Assembly (NCBI GenBank): GCA_003094535.1
Contig: NATV01000076.1
Coordinates: forward strand, 1-33,491
Source of the DNA: a gamma proteobacterium symbiont of Ctena orbiculata
Lineage (GTDB): Bacteria > Pseudomonadota > Gammaproteobacteria > Chromatiales > Chromatiaceae
DNA length: 33,491 bases
Direction of reading: 5' to 3'
Both the position numbers and the translations under genes were made by a program. The notes beneath the pieces were generated by a model. That model saw nothing but the letters and a program-made list of their open reading frames with translations. It was not told where the DNA came from and searched no databases. Below, piece by piece: positions 18,805 to 27,290 of this stretch (position 1 is the first letter of the stretch; each line of letters opens with the position of its first letter).

Positions 18805-19323
18805 TTACTTTTTCTTGGGACTCAGCACCATCACCATCTGGCGGCCCTCCATGATCGGTTTCTGCTCGATCTGGCCGTAGTCGGCAAGATCCCGCTCCAC
18901 CCGTTCAAGGAGTTCCAGGCCCAGCTCGCGATGGGCGTGCTCTCGACCGCGGAAACGCATGGTCACCTTGGTCTTGTCCCCGTCTTCAAGGAAACGTATC
19001 AGGTTGCGCAGTTTTACCTGATAATCTCCTTCACCCGTCCCTGGCCTGAATTTGATCTCTTTGATGTGTACCTGCTTCTGCTTCTTTTTCGCGGCCTGTT
19101 TCTGCTTTTTCAATTCGAAAAGAAACTTGCCGTAATCCATGACGCGACAAACAGGGGGTTCCCCATTCGGTACAATCTCTACCAAATCGAGTGCCGCCTC
19201 CTGGGCCGCTTCCTGGGCCTTTTCGATCGAGACAACACCTACCTGTTCACCATCAGCCCCTATGAGTCTTACCTCAACGGCTGTTATGTCATCATTAAGA
19301 CGGTGCTTTTTTACAGCAGCGAT
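18805..19323 (-). CDS. infC: Translation initiation factor IF-3 (probable AUC start)
   Basis: IF-3 keeps 30S subunits free and proofreads the start codon. The two IF-3 domains are clear: the N-domain around [30 protein letters not shown], a lysine-rich linker ([14 protein letters not shown]), and the C-domain with [20 protein letters not shown]. The start is the notable feature. A strong GGAGG lies eight nt upstream of an ATC codon (19321-19323), which gives 172 aa and an N-terminus of family length. The first standard start in the open frame is far upstream at 19368, without a family match. Rare start codons on infC are known and allow IF-3 to repress itself. Confidence 0.94.
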   Translation of the reverse strand: MAAVKKHRLNDDITAVEVRLIGADGEQVGVVSIEKAQEAAQEAALDLVEIVPNGEPPVCRVMDYGKFLFELKKQKQAAKKKQKQVHIKEIKFRPGTGEGDYQVKLRNLIRFLEDGDKTKVTMRFRGREHAHRELGLELLERVERDLADYGQIEQKPIMEGRQMVMVLSPKKK

Positions 19324-19390
19324 AACCGGTTCCTCCAAAAAGTCCAAACCCGAAAAGTAGAAAAGCACCGGATCGACCGATGCTTAACAC

Positions 19391-21307
19391 TCAGCTCACA
19401 CGTTGCATGACTTCAGATTTCATACGTTCGATAAAAGCATTGACAGGCATGGCGCCCAGATCTTCACCTCCTCGCGTACGAACAGCCACCGTGCCCTCTT
19501 CCATCTCCCGGTCACCAATGACCAACAGATAGGGCACCCTCATCAACGTGTGTTCGCGGATTTTAAAGCCAATCTTCTCATTTCTCAAGTCCGATTCGAC
19601 TCGAAAACCGTTATCTTGCAAGGATTTGAGACATTTTGTCAGATATTCGCTCTGGCGATCGGTGATATTCATCAAAACCGCCTGAACCGGGGCGAGCCAG
19701 AGCGGCAGCGCGCCGGCGTAGTGTTCGATCAGAATTCCGATAAAGCGCTCCAGCGAACCGAGGATCGCCCGGTGCAGCATCACCGGCACCTTCTTGCTGT
19801 TGTCCTCGGCGATATAACTGGCGCCAAGGCGCTCGGGCATGGAGAAATCGAGCTGGATGGTGCCCAGTTGCCAGATCCTGCCGAGGCAGTCCCGCAGGGA
19901 GAACTCGATCTTCGGGCCGTAGAAGGCCCCCTCTCCCGGCTGCAGTTCCCAATCCAAGCCCTGCTGGTTCAGCGCTTGTTCAAGTGCTTTCTCAGCTTTA
20001 TCCCATACCTCGTCTGACCCAACTCGCTTTTCAGGACGGGTGGATAGTTTGACGAGAACCTCATCGAAACCGAAATCCCGGTAGACCTCCAGCAGCAGGT
20101 TATTGAAGGCCTCCACCTCACCGAGTATCTGCTCCTCGCTGCAGAAGATATGGGCATCATCCTGTACGAAGTTGCGCACCCGCATCAGACCATGCAGGGT
20201 CCCCGAGGGCTCGTTGCGGTGACAGGAGCCGAACTCCGCCAGGCGCAGGGGCAGGTCCCGGTAGCTCTTCAGGCCGTGGTTGTAGATCTGGATATGGGCC
20301 GGGCAGTTCATCGGTTTGATGGCATAGACCCGGTCGTCGGTCTCGGTGATGAAGATATCGTCGCGGAACTTCTCCCAGTGGCCCGACTTCTCCCACAGGG
20401 TGCGATCGATCACCTGGGGCGTATGCACTTCCTGGTAGCCATGGGCCTTCAGCTTGTCGCGGATATAGTCTTGAATCGTGAGATAGATGCGCCAGCCCTT
20501 GTCGTGCCAGAAGGCCATGCCCGGTGCCTCTTCCTGGGTATGGAACAGGTCCTGGGCCTTGCCGATCTTGCGATGGTCCCGCTTTTCCGCCTCTTCCAGA
20601 CGATGCAGATAGGCATTGAGCTCCTTCTTGTCGCGCCAGGCCGTGCCGTAAATGCGCTGCAGCATCTCGTTGTTGGAGTCACCCCGCCAATAGGCTCCCG
20701 CCACCTTCATCAGCTTGAATCCCTTGCCCAGCATCCCGGTGCTGGGCAGGTGGGGTCCGCGGCAGACATCGAACCAATCGCCCTGGCGGTAGACAGAGAC
20801 CTCCTCCCCCTCGGGGATGAACTCCCTGATGATCTCGACCTTGTACTTCTCACCGATGGAATCGAATGTCGCTATCGCCTCTTCCCTGTCCCATACCTCC
20901 CGCTGCAGCGGCAGGTTGCGCTTGACGATCTCATGCATGCGCTGTTCGATCTTCTTCAGATCATCCGGTGTAAAGGCCTCTTCACGGGCAAAATCGTAAT
21001 AGAAACCATCCTCGATGGCGGGCCCGATGGTGACCTGGGTGCCGGGATAGAGCTCCTGCACCGCCTGCGCCATGACATGGGCGGCGTCGTGGCGGATCAG
21101 CTCCAACGCCTCTTCGTCCCGGCTGGTGACAATGGCGACCTCGCAATCCTGCTCCACAAGATAGGAGGTATCGACAAGACGACCGTCCACACGGCCGACC
21201 AGAGCGGCCTTGGCGAGACCGGGGCCGATATCCGCGGCGATCTCATGGACCGTCACCGCTTTATCGAATACACGCTGGGAGCCGTCGGGGAGAGAGATAA
21301 CTGGCAT
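19391..21307 (-). CDS. thrS: Threonyl-tRNA synthetase
   Basis: Charges tRNA-Thr. From the ATG at 21307 the protein is 638 aa with the full domain set: TGS ([20 protein letters not shown]), the N2 editing domain containing [16 protein letters not shown], the class II core with [28 protein letters not shown] (zinc cysteine in MNCP), and the anticodon domain at the C-terminus ([28 protein letters not shown]). The frame runs on to 21403, but GAGGA lies eight nt before 21307 and the TGS domain begins there. It heads the cluster thrS-infC-rpmI-rplT-pheST. Confidence 0.97.
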   Translation of the reverse strand: MPVISLPDGSQRVFDKAVTVHEIAADIGPGLAKAALVGRVDGRLVDTSYLVEQDCEVAIVTSRDEEALELIRHDAAHVMAQAVQELYPGTQVTIGPAIEDGFYYDFAREEAFTPDDLKKIEQRMHEIVKRNLPLQREVWDREEAIATFDSIGEKYKVEIIREFIPEGEEVSVYRQGDWFDVCRGPHLPSTGMLGKGFKLMKVAGAYWRGDSNNEMLQRIYGTAWRDKKELNAYLHRLEEAEKRDHRKIGKAQDLFHTQEEAPGMAFWHDKGWRIYLTIQDYIRDKLKAHGYQEVHTPQVIDRTLWEKSGHWEKFRDDIFITETDDRVYAIKPMNCPAHIQIYNHGLKSYRDLPLRLAEFGSCHRNEPSGTLHGLMRVRNFVQDDAHIFCSEEQILGEVEAFNNLLLEVYRDFGFDEVLVKLSTRPEKRVGSDEVWDKAEKALEQALNQQGLDWELQPGEGAFYGPKIEFSLRDCLGRIWQLGTIQLDFSMPERLGASYIAEDNSKKVPVMLHRAILGSLERFIGILIEHYAGALPLWLAPVQAVLMNITDRQSEYLTKCLKSLQDNGFRVESDLRNEKIGFKIREHTLMRVPYLLVIGDREMEEGTVAVRTRGGEDLGAMPVNAFIERMKSEVMQRVS

Positions 21308-21354
21308 AGTTTGCTTCCTCATCAGTGGTGGCCCATACGAGAGGCCACATGAAA

Positions 21355-21383
21355 ATAAAAAAAAGCCGCGCCATGAGGCCGGC
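21355..21383 (-). terminator. Terminator-like hairpin in the thrS leader
   Basis: On the minus strand GCCGGCC, loop TCAT and GGCGCGGC form a GC-rich stem with one bulge, followed by eight T. It lies 48 nt before the thrS ATG. It may end transcripts from the zinc operon (stop at 21676) or act as an attenuator of thrS. A second hairpin (ACGGC/GCCGT) sits just upstream, near 21409-21422. Confidence 0.65.
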
Positions 21384-21594
21384 CAAACGGATTTGATAGG
21401 CAAATAGACGGCTTGTGCCGTTCACCACGCCCCGTAGTAAGCCATGTCGATCACATGCCTGGTTTGTTGTCATGAAATCAAGGGCTTATCGAGCAATGCC
21501 TGATGCAGGCGAAGTCTATACACACCAGCTCGACAAGTCAAAGCCGGCATACGAAACAGACCAAGCAGATCAATATTTCAACTCAGCTATTGGT

Positions 21595-21651
21595 GGTGCG
21601 GCATGCCGCACCCTACATATCAATTGACCGTAGGGCGCGGCTTACCGCACC
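21595..21651. repeat. REP-like palindromic pair
   Basis: GGTGCGGCATGCCGCACC (21595-21612) is a perfect 18-nt palindrome followed by CTAC. A second unit, GTAGGGCGCGGCTTACCGCACC (21630-21651), is a near-exact inverted copy of the whole (19 of 22 positions). The pair can form either two hairpins or one long one. It lies just after the zinc permease stop and could protect or end that transcript. Confidence 0.75.
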
Positions 21652-21675
21652 ATTGTTCTCTAAATAGCGGCAGAA

Positions 21676-22455
21676 CTACGATGTTCCGATCTCCGGTGTT
21701 GTGATTTTCTGCTGTTGCATCCAACCACCCATGAGCGATGCTATCGCCAGGGTGTAGACGATCATTGCCCCTGCCGGCAGATCGAATAGCGCGGCCAGCA
21801 CCAATCCCAACCCATATCCCGTTGCCGCTATCAGATAGCCGAGGAAATCGGCTCCACTATCCTTCTGCCGGACAGCCAATGCGGGAAGAATGAGGGTGGC
21901 GAAGACCAGAAAGATCCCAACCAGTTGTACGGAGGCGGTGATAGCGACGGCAAACAGCAGATAAAAAAGTAGTTGCGAGCGTTTGCGCAAAGGCGAGAAC
22001 CACAGTGCAAGCACGGCTACATAGAGGAGCGCTACTGGAATAATCTGCTGATAGCCGACCCACAGTATCTGACCCACCAGCAGTTCCCTCAGCCGCTCCC
22101 CGCCATGGGGATTGGCCGCCAGTAACAGCACGCTGCCGCTGGACGCGAGGATGAAGAGGCAACCGATCAGGGCCTCCTGGATCTCCGGCCAGCGGCTCTC
22201 GGTGAGGTGGAGCAGATAGGCCGCGAATACTGCAGCGCTGACCGCGATCAACTGAACCTGCCAGCCTCCGGGTTCCCAATCCAGGGTATGGGCCGCCACC
22301 AGACCCATACCCGCAGTCTGTGCCACCGCCAGATCGAGAAAAATGATTCCCCGTTTCAGCACCTGCCGTCCCAGGGGAACATGGGTGGATGCCACCACCA
22401 GTCCGGCCAGAAAGGCAGGACCCAGGATTGTGACATCAAGACCCTCCCAACTCAC
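21676..22455 (-). CDS. Metal (zinc) ABC transporter permease, second copy
   Basis: A 259-aa integral inner-membrane protein of the ABC-3 (ZnuB/TroC) family. About seven to eight hydrophobic helices are visible, with the family patterns RGIIFLDLAVAQTAGMG near the N-terminus, LVGQILWVG in the middle, and FATLILPALAVRQ near the C-terminus. The GTG start overlaps the stop of the upstream binding-protein gene (GTGA), so the two are translationally coupled. No ATPase gene follows on this strand. It may use the ZnuC encoded in the divergent operon (inference). Zinc is the likely substrate from the Zur-box context; manganese or iron cannot be excluded. Confidence 0.88.
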   Translation of the reverse strand: MSWEGLDVTILGPAFLAGLVVASTHVPLGRQVLKRGIIFLDLAVAQTAGMGLVAAHTLDWEPGGWQVQLIAVSAAVFAAYLLHLTESRWPEIQEALIGCLFILASSGSVLLLAANPHGGERLRELLVGQILWVGYQQIIPVALLYVAVLALWFSPLRKRSQLLFYLLFAVAITASVQLVGIFLVFATLILPALAVRQKDSGADFLGYLIAATGYGLGLVLAALFDLPAGAMIVYTLAIASLMGGWMQQQKITTPEIGTS

Positions 22456-23357
22456 GGTATCACCTCGAGCAGGCGTTTCAGGGTTTCATCGAACAGGGTA
22501 AAAAGATCGACGACACCCTCGGCGCCACCTACCGTATAGGGGAGTTCAACGGCGGGTATGCCGGTAATCTGCGACAGGCGCTTGGCTGCCCTTGGACTCT
22601 GGTAAGCGGTATAGATGATGGCGAGAGGCGGCTCCTGCTGCAGCCTTTTTTTCAGTTTGACGATATGTCCGGATGACACCGGCAAGCCGGGCTTTGGCTC
22701 CAACGATCCTGCCCTGATGATCCCGAGCCAATCGAAGAAATACTCCCAATCCTGGTGATGAACGACCAAGCGCGCACCCACCAGGGGCAGCGCACGCGTT
22801 TTCCACCGCTGCAGCGCCTCCTCCCAACTTTGGGAAAACTCATCATGACGCTTGCGATAGTAGTCGGCATTGGTTGGATCAAGGTTTGCCAGACGATCGC
22901 TCAGGGCAGTGGCGATGGTCGACAGCCTGCGCGGATCGAGATGAACGTGGGGATTGCCCGAGGCGTGGATATCCCCCATGGAGCGATCCAAGCTGTCGGG
23001 AATGCCGAGGCGCTCGATCTGATCCGCCGCCTCGAAATAACCCGGCTGCCCCCGCAGAACCTTAGGATTGCCGGCCTGGCGTTGCAGCATCGGCAACCAG
23101 CCGATCTCCAATTCGGCACCGCTGCAGACCAGCAGGTCGGCGCGCCTCACCTTGGCAATGAGGCTCGGCCTCGCCTCGATGCGATGGGGATCCTGATAGG
23201 CGGTGGTTGCGGACACCACCTTCACCCGATCACCACCCAGGGTCTCGGCGAGGGATGCCCACTCCGGCTCGCAGGCAAAAACGTTCAACGCGGCAAGACT
23301 CGATTTGGTCAGCCCCATTGCCAGTACCAATAGAATAATTCGATAGTTAAGCCTCAT
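22452..23357 (-). CDS. Metal ABC transporter substrate-binding protein, ZnuA-like without His-rich loop
   Basis: A periplasmic cluster A-I metal-binding protein, 301 aa, with a signal peptide (residues 1-22, ending SSLA). Candidate ligands by position are His58 (YQDPH), His137 or His139 (GNPHVHLDP), and His200 or His201 (VVHHQDWEYF). The usual fourth ligand Asp (ELDPLG in ZnuA) is replaced here by ELPYTVGG, so Glu271 may serve. There is no His-rich loop, unlike the ZnuA at 25064. The ATG at 23357 has AGGGG seven nt upstream and lies 10 bp beyond the porin stop; ATG 23360 is the alternative. Encoded with an outer-membrane protein before it and a permease after it. Confidence 0.88.
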   Translation of the reverse strand: MRLNYRIILLVLAMGLTKSSLAALNVFACEPEWASLAETLGGDRVKVVSATTAYQDPHRIEARPSLIAKVRRADLLVCSGAELEIGWLPMLQRQAGNPKVLRGQPGYFEAADQIERLGIPDSLDRSMGDIHASGNPHVHLDPRRLSTIATALSDRLANLDPTNADYYRKRHDEFSQSWEEALQRWKTRALPLVGARLVVHHQDWEYFFDWLGIIRAGSLEPKPGLPVSSGHIVKLKKRLQQEPPLAIIYTAYQSPRAAKRLSQITGIPAVELPYTVGGAEGVVDLFTLFDETLKRLLEVIP

Positions 23358-23367
23358 CATCCGACCC

Positions 23368-24567
23368 CTAGAATTTATGTGCGCCATGGGGCCCAAGGCT
23401 CATGACAAACTGCAGTGTCAGGATATCGTCCGACTCCTCGTACGAGTCATCTTTGGCATACTGCAACCTCAACCTGCTGTACTCGCTATGGGAGTAGTCG
23501 GCCATCAAGGTGACCCGCTCCGGCGTATGGCCCTCGTCATCGAGTCCCGCCTCGGCGAGCACCTCCTCATCCGATCCCTTATTGTCCGCCTCAAGCCAGT
23601 CATAGCGAAGTCCGACACGCCAGCGGGGCATGAACTGGTAGACCGCCTGCAGATACCAGCCCTTCTGTTCGCCATCGTAGGTGGTCGCTTCCGGTGAAGC
23701 CGAACCATCATCCATAATCACATCACCATCTTCATCGCGGATAAAGTACTCGCCCTGGAGCTTGAAGTTGCGCTCGCTGGCATTACCGCGCGGTGCCCAT
23801 TTCCATACGAAATCGATGCCGCTGACCCGGCTGTCGCCGCTGAAGGTCGGCACCTCTTCCGCCTCGCCTTCATGGGCATGTCCACCTGAGGTGCGGTTTT
23901 CCACATCGGCCCGCCAATGGGAGAGACCCAGCTGCCAGGCGTGACTCACTCCAATATCGCCACCGATCTTGGCGAAGAGAGTGCTCGCGCCCTTGCCGTC
24001 ATTACTGGCGCCACCGGCGGGGAAGCGTTCGCCCCGCAGCAACTCACCTCCGACCTGCAGATAGATATCGGTGGGGGCAACCCAACCGATCTGCACGCCG
24101 TCATCGATCAGCTGTTCGCCAAACAGGCCCCGATAGATCAGGGGTGCATCGACAAAGTCCCAAGCGTGTCCATGCTGCTGATTAAGATAGCCGATAGCGG
24201 AAAAGAAGCGGCCGGCCCTGATGCTCAGGCCATTGCCCAGTGCCTGGGTTTCGATAAATGCCTCTTCCAGCTCCACCTCCGTCTCCCCTTCGTGATCTGC
24301 AATCGCGGTGGTGAGCTTGCCGTAAAACAGGTCGTCCACGTTAGCGCTGATGGCCAGTTCATTGTGACCGAGATGCAGTCCTTCCTCGCCGCGTCCCGCT
24401 TCACCACCGAGCATGAAACCGGGCAGCTCGTATTCAGATTCATTATCGAATGCGCTGTAACGACCATCCAGAATCAGGCTGATTTCAGGATTGAAGGAAT
24501 CCACCGCAATAGCGTTGGTGGTCAGAGCCAGTGACACAGCAGAGGCAAGAGAAAGCCGTAAAAACAT
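23368..24567 (-). CDS. Outer-membrane beta-barrel protein of the zinc operon (porin-like)
   Basis: A 399-aa exported protein with a signal peptide (MFLRLSLASAVSLALTTNAIA). Alternating aromatic/polar strands run throughout, for example NGLSIRAGRFFSAIGY, GWYLQAVYQFMPRWRVGLRYDW and SRLRLQYAKDD. The C-terminal phenylalanine (HGAHKF) is typical of barrel substrates of the BAM machinery. There is no TonB box or plug domain, so it is porin-like rather than a TonB-dependent receptor. A His/acid-rich stretch (GGHAHEGEAEE) lies in a likely loop and could bind zinc (inference). GGAG precedes the ATG. It is second in the leftward operon and 10 bp ahead of the metal-binding protein, so a role in outer-membrane zinc entry is likely. 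Confidence 0.82.
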   Translation of the reverse strand: MFLRLSLASAVSLALTTNAIAVDSFNPEISLILDGRYSAFDNESEYELPGFMLGGEAGRGEEGLHLGHNELAISANVDDLFYGKLTTAIADHEGETEVELEEAFIETQALGNGLSIRAGRFFSAIGYLNQQHGHAWDFVDAPLIYRGLFGEQLIDDGVQIGWVAPTDIYLQVGGELLRGERFPAGGASNDGKGASTLFAKIGGDIGVSHAWQLGLSHWRADVENRTSGGHAHEGEAEEVPTFSGDSRVSGIDFVWKWAPRGNASERNFKLQGEYFIRDEDGDVIMDDGSASPEATTYDGEQKGWYLQAVYQFMPRWRVGLRYDWLEADNKGSDEEVLAEAGLDDEGHTPERVTLMADYSHSEYSRLRLQYAKDDSYEESDDILTLQFVMSLGPHGAHKF

Positions 24568-24644
24568 GATGATTCTCCAACAGAGAGTGGAGCGTGCATA
24601 GGCGCACCCTCCCTTAATGAAACAGATTGTGTTTTATCTCTGAG

Positions 24645-24917
24645 TCAGATGGAGAATGGCGGGGCCCGGCTAGAATAGTGGCTTCTCGACCCCTCAATGA
24701 AAACCGACGCCGATTGGGAAGGGATGGGGAGGTAATCCCGATTGAGGCTGAGGTATTGGGATAGGGAGACAACACCCTGACCTTGAGCATGTCCCAGCAG
24801 ACAGATCTCGCAGACCTCATCATGATCGGCATCATGCTGATGATACCGGTGATCTATCCACCCGCCCTGTGCCATGAGAAAGCAGAGGACAAGCAGTGTG
24901 CATGGTACTCTTCTCAT
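24645..24917 (-). CDS. Small secreted His/Cys-rich protein, candidate zinc chaperone
   Basis: A 90-aa protein starting MRRVPCTLLVLCFLMAQGG, a signal-peptide-like N-terminus. A metal-ligand-dense segment HRYHQHDADHDEVCEIC follows (His23, 26, 28, 32; Cys36 and Cys39) with His43 behind. The C-terminus ends SRAPPFSI. Small exported proteins of this look occur beside zinc-uptake genes and are sometimes annotated as zinc chaperones; that name is from memory and the function is inferred. It is the first gene left of the Zur-box-like palindrome (start-to-palindrome distance about 82 bp). A TTG at 24929 is an alternative start. It precedes the barrel protein by 77 bp. Confidence 0.68.
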   Translation of the reverse strand: MRRVPCTLLVLCFLMAQGGWIDHRYHQHDADHDEVCEICLLGHAQGQGVVSLSQYLSLNRDYLPIPSQSASVFIEGSRSHYSSRAPPFSI

Positions 24918-24998
24918 CTCGACTTTCAATCCTGTATCTTGAGGACGAGTTTTGGCGGCATGGTATTGAGCTCAATGCCAATCGCGAACGGATAGCAA

Positions 24999-25017
24999 AT
25001 GTTATAATATAACGTAA
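24999..25017. promoter_or_regulatory. Zur-box-like operator between divergent zinc operons
   Basis: AATGTTATAATATAACGTA contains the perfect palindrome GTTATA-A-TATAAC (25001-25013). This closely matches the gammaproteobacterial Zur operator, whose E. coli znuA/znuC site has GTTATAATAT. A TATAAT (25003-25008) falls inside it, so bound Zur would block a rightward promoter. Its place between the znuA and His/Cys-rich protein genes, with zur itself in the cluster, supports control of both operons. Confidence 0.85.
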
Positions 25018-25063
25018 CATAGTGGAATAAATTTTATCAATCCAGGACAGCGTACGCGTACTC

Positions 25064-26017
25064 ATGGGAAAATCGCGGATATATCTGCTAGCGGCACTGC
25101 TGCTTCTCGGCCCTACAGGCACGAGCTTCGGGGCACTGAATGTGGTGGTCAGCCTGAAACCGATCCATTCCCTGGTGGCGGCACTGATGCAGGGTGTGGC
25201 GGAACCGAAGCTGTTACTGACCGACGCTCAGTCTCCGCACAGCATGACGTTGAGACCGTCGCAGATGAGAATGCTGACGGATGCTGACCTCATCGTCTGG
25301 ATCGGCCCTGCCCTGGAACCGTCTCTCTCTCAAGTTCTTCAATCCGATCGATACCGGGCAGCGCTGGTCAGCCTGATCGATGTGCAAGATCTCCATCTGT
25401 TGCCTATTCGCGAGCACGAGGCGTGGCAGTCCCATGGCCATGCCCATCACCAAGAGCATACACAACCGGACAGCGCTTCTGAGGCTCCGATCTACGACAG
25501 TCATATCTGGCTTTCGCCGGAGAATGCAGTCCGGATGGTTCGCTATCTGACCCGGATTCTGACCGGACTGGATCAATCCCATCGCGAGCAGTACATGGAA
25601 AACAGCCGTGCCCTGCTGGCACGGCTGCAGACCTTGGACGATCTGATCCGCGTCAAACTCGAACCGATAAAAAATATCCCTTACGTGGTGTTTCACGACG
25701 CATATCAATATTTTGAAGCCCACTATGGACTGAACACGGTGGGCAGTGTCAATATCGATCCGGATCGGCTCTCCGGCCCCCGGCATATCCATCGCCTGCA
25801 AGAGACCATTCGGCGCACCAAGGCGCGCTGCCTCTTCAGCGAACCCCAGTTCGAACCGAAGATGGTTCACACCCTGGTGGAGAAGCTCGGGCTGGGGAGC
25901 GCCGAGCTGGATCCATTGGGCCAACAGCTGGCAGCCGGCCCCGACAGCTATTTCATCCTGATGAAGGGGCTCTCCGACAACCTGACCGGCTGTCTCTCCA
26001 GGGAGATGAATCAGTGA
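25064..26017 (+). CDS. znuA: Zinc ABC transporter substrate-binding protein ZnuA
   Basis: The periplasmic zinc-capturing protein of ZnuABC. The 317-aa precursor has a signal peptide (about residues 1-23) and the expected ligands: His59 (QSPHSMTLRPS), His147 (YDSHIWLSP), His211 (VVFHDAYQYF) and Asp283 (ELDPLG). A His-rich loop (HEAWQSHGHAHHQEH, 118-132) lies between the first and second ligand regions. Cys256 and Cys310 match the positions of the C-terminal disulfide. It is the first gene right of the Zur box. The ATG has only a weak Shine-Dalgarno sequence. Confidence 0.95.
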   Translation: MGKSRIYLLAALLLLGPTGTSFGALNVVVSLKPIHSLVAALMQGVAEPKLLLTDAQSPHSMTLRPSQMRMLTDADLIVWIGPALEPSLSQVLQSDRYRAALVSLIDVQDLHLLPIREHEAWQSHGHAHHQEHTQPDSASEAPIYDSHIWLSPENAVRMVRYLTRILTGLDQSHREQYMENSRALLARLQTLDDLIRVKLEPIKNIPYVVFHDAYQYFEAHYGLNTVGSVNIDPDRLSGPRHIHRLQETIRRTKARCLFSEPQFEPKMVHTLVEKLGLGSAELDPLGQQLAAGPDSYFILMKGLSDNLTGCLSREMNQ

Positions 26018-26523
26018 AATCGAACAAACATCCAACAAATTTTCCCAGCGCCGATCATGATCACAGGCGTTGTGTGGCTAGTGCCCTGGACAAGGCTGAG
26101 AGTTACTGCGCTGCCCAGGGTGTCCGCCTGACCAAGCTGCGCCACCGCGTGCTGGAACTGATCTGGGCCAGTCATCGACCGGTCGGCGCCTACGACCTGC
26201 TGCAGCAGCTGACCCTGGAGGGCCACAAGGCGGCGCCGCCCACGATCTACCGCTCCCTCGACTTCCTCCTCAACAACGGACTGATTCACCGCATCAACTC
26301 GCTCAACGCCTACGTCGGCTGTGAGCACCCGGGGCTCGATCATGCGGCACAATTTTTCATCTGCGGCGCCTGCGGCCAGGCCGCCGAACTGGATGATGCC
26401 AGGATAGAATCGGCGATCATCGGTCATGCGAAACGCATCGGATTCACCATTGAGCGAAAAACCATCGAGGTCAGCGGCACCTGCGCCAACTGTCAAGATC
26501 AGCAGCGTGATCGCCAGGGATGA
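26014..26523 (+). CDS. zur: Zinc uptake regulator Zur (Fur family)
   Basis: A zinc-sensing repressor of 169 aa. The N-terminal winged helix has [31 protein letters not shown] and [20 protein letters not shown] (recognition helix). The C-terminal dimerisation domain has two structural zinc pairs, Cys117/Cys120 (CGAC) and Cys157/Cys160 (CANC), plus Cys103 and nearby His residues for the sensory site. The GTG start overlaps the znuA stop (GTGA), and its own stop overlaps the znuC start. It therefore autoregulates through the upstream box. Confidence 0.95.
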   Translation: MKSNKHPTNFPSADHDHRRCVASALDKAESYCAAQGVRLTKLRHRVLELIWASHRPVGAYDLLQQLTLEGHKAAPPTIYRSLDFLLNNGLIHRINSLNAYVGCEHPGLDHAAQFFICGACGQAAELDDARIESAIIGHAKRIGFTIERKTIEVSGTCANCQDQQRDRQG

Positions 26524-27290
26524 ACGAAAAGATGACACCGCTGCTGGAAGCCAGGGAGATCAGTATCAGACTGCAGGGCCGACAGCTCCTTGAGCGGGTC
26601 AGCCTGCAGGTAGGCCAGGGAGAGATCGTCACCCTGATCGGACCCAACGGAGCAGGCAAGACCACCCTGGTACGGATCATCCTCGGCCTGCTGAAGGCCG
26701 ATCAGGGAGAGGTTGTTGTGAAGCCGGGTGTGCGCATCGGCTATATGCCTCAACAGCTTGCCCTGTCTGAAAACATGCCTTTGCGGGTGGAGCGCTTTTT
26801 GTCCCTGGGAGCAGACAGGTCAGCCAGCGATTTTGCAACCATCGTCGATGAGCTGCTTATCGGCAAGCTGCTGCGGCAGCCGATGCAACGGCTCTCCGGC
26901 GGCGAGCGCCAGCGTGTCCTGCTGGCCCGGGCACTGATGCGGCGACCCGAGCTTCTGGTCCTCGACGAGCCGGTACAGGGTGTGGATGTCACCGGCCAGG
27001 CGGCACTCTACTCGTTGATCACCGAGATACGTGAACGTTTCGGATGCGGGGTACTGATGATCTCCCACGATCTCCATCTGGTGATGGCCACCACGGATCA
27101 GGTGCTCTGCCTGAATCAGCACGTCTGCTGCTCAGGGCACCCCGAGAGCGTCAGCCAGCACCCCGCCTATCTCGAACTGTTCGGGGCGCCCGCCAGCGCC
27201 AGACTGGCGGTCTACACCCACCATCACGACCATACCCACGACATCCACGGCGATGTGGAAACGGAGTCTGAGGAGCACTCCCATGGATGA
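26520..27290 (+). CDS. znuC: Zinc ABC transporter ATP-binding protein ZnuC
   Basis: The ATPase that powers zinc import. The 256-aa protein has Walker [10 protein letters not shown] (41-49), signature LSGGERQRV (125-133), Walker B LLVLDEP (145-151) and the switch His in SHDLH. The tail is His/acid-rich ([23 protein letters not shown], from about 233), as in other ZnuC proteins, and may sense or buffer zinc. The ATG overlaps the zur stop. It is the only ATPase gene in the island, although two permeases are encoded. Confidence 0.96.
   Translation: MNEKMTPLLEAREISIRLQGRQLLERVSLQVGQGEIVTLIGPNGAGKTTLVRIILGLLKADQGEVVVKPGVRIGYMPQQLALSENMPLRVERFLSLGADRSASDFATIVDELLIGKLLRQPMQRLSGGERQRVLLARALMRRPELLVLDEPVQGVDVTGQAALYSLITEIRERFGCGVLMISHDLHLVMATTDQVLCLNQHVCCSGHPESVSQHPAYLELFGAPASARLAVYTHHHDHTHDIHGDVETESEEHSHG

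Larger units (their letters stand above)
21308..21675. other. Non-coding gap between thrS and the zinc permease gene
   Basis: This 368-bp gap holds the thrS leader with its terminator-like hairpin (21355-21383), a small ACGGC/GCCGT hairpin (about 21409-21422) and the REP-like palindrome pair at 21595-21651. Short open frames through it have no recognisable product or ribosome binding site. Confidence 0.6.

Noticed and set aside
20150-21352. 400-aa open frame on the plus strand
   Set aside because: It lies wholly antisense to thrS, whose domains and residues are all intact; the translation has no protein family character.
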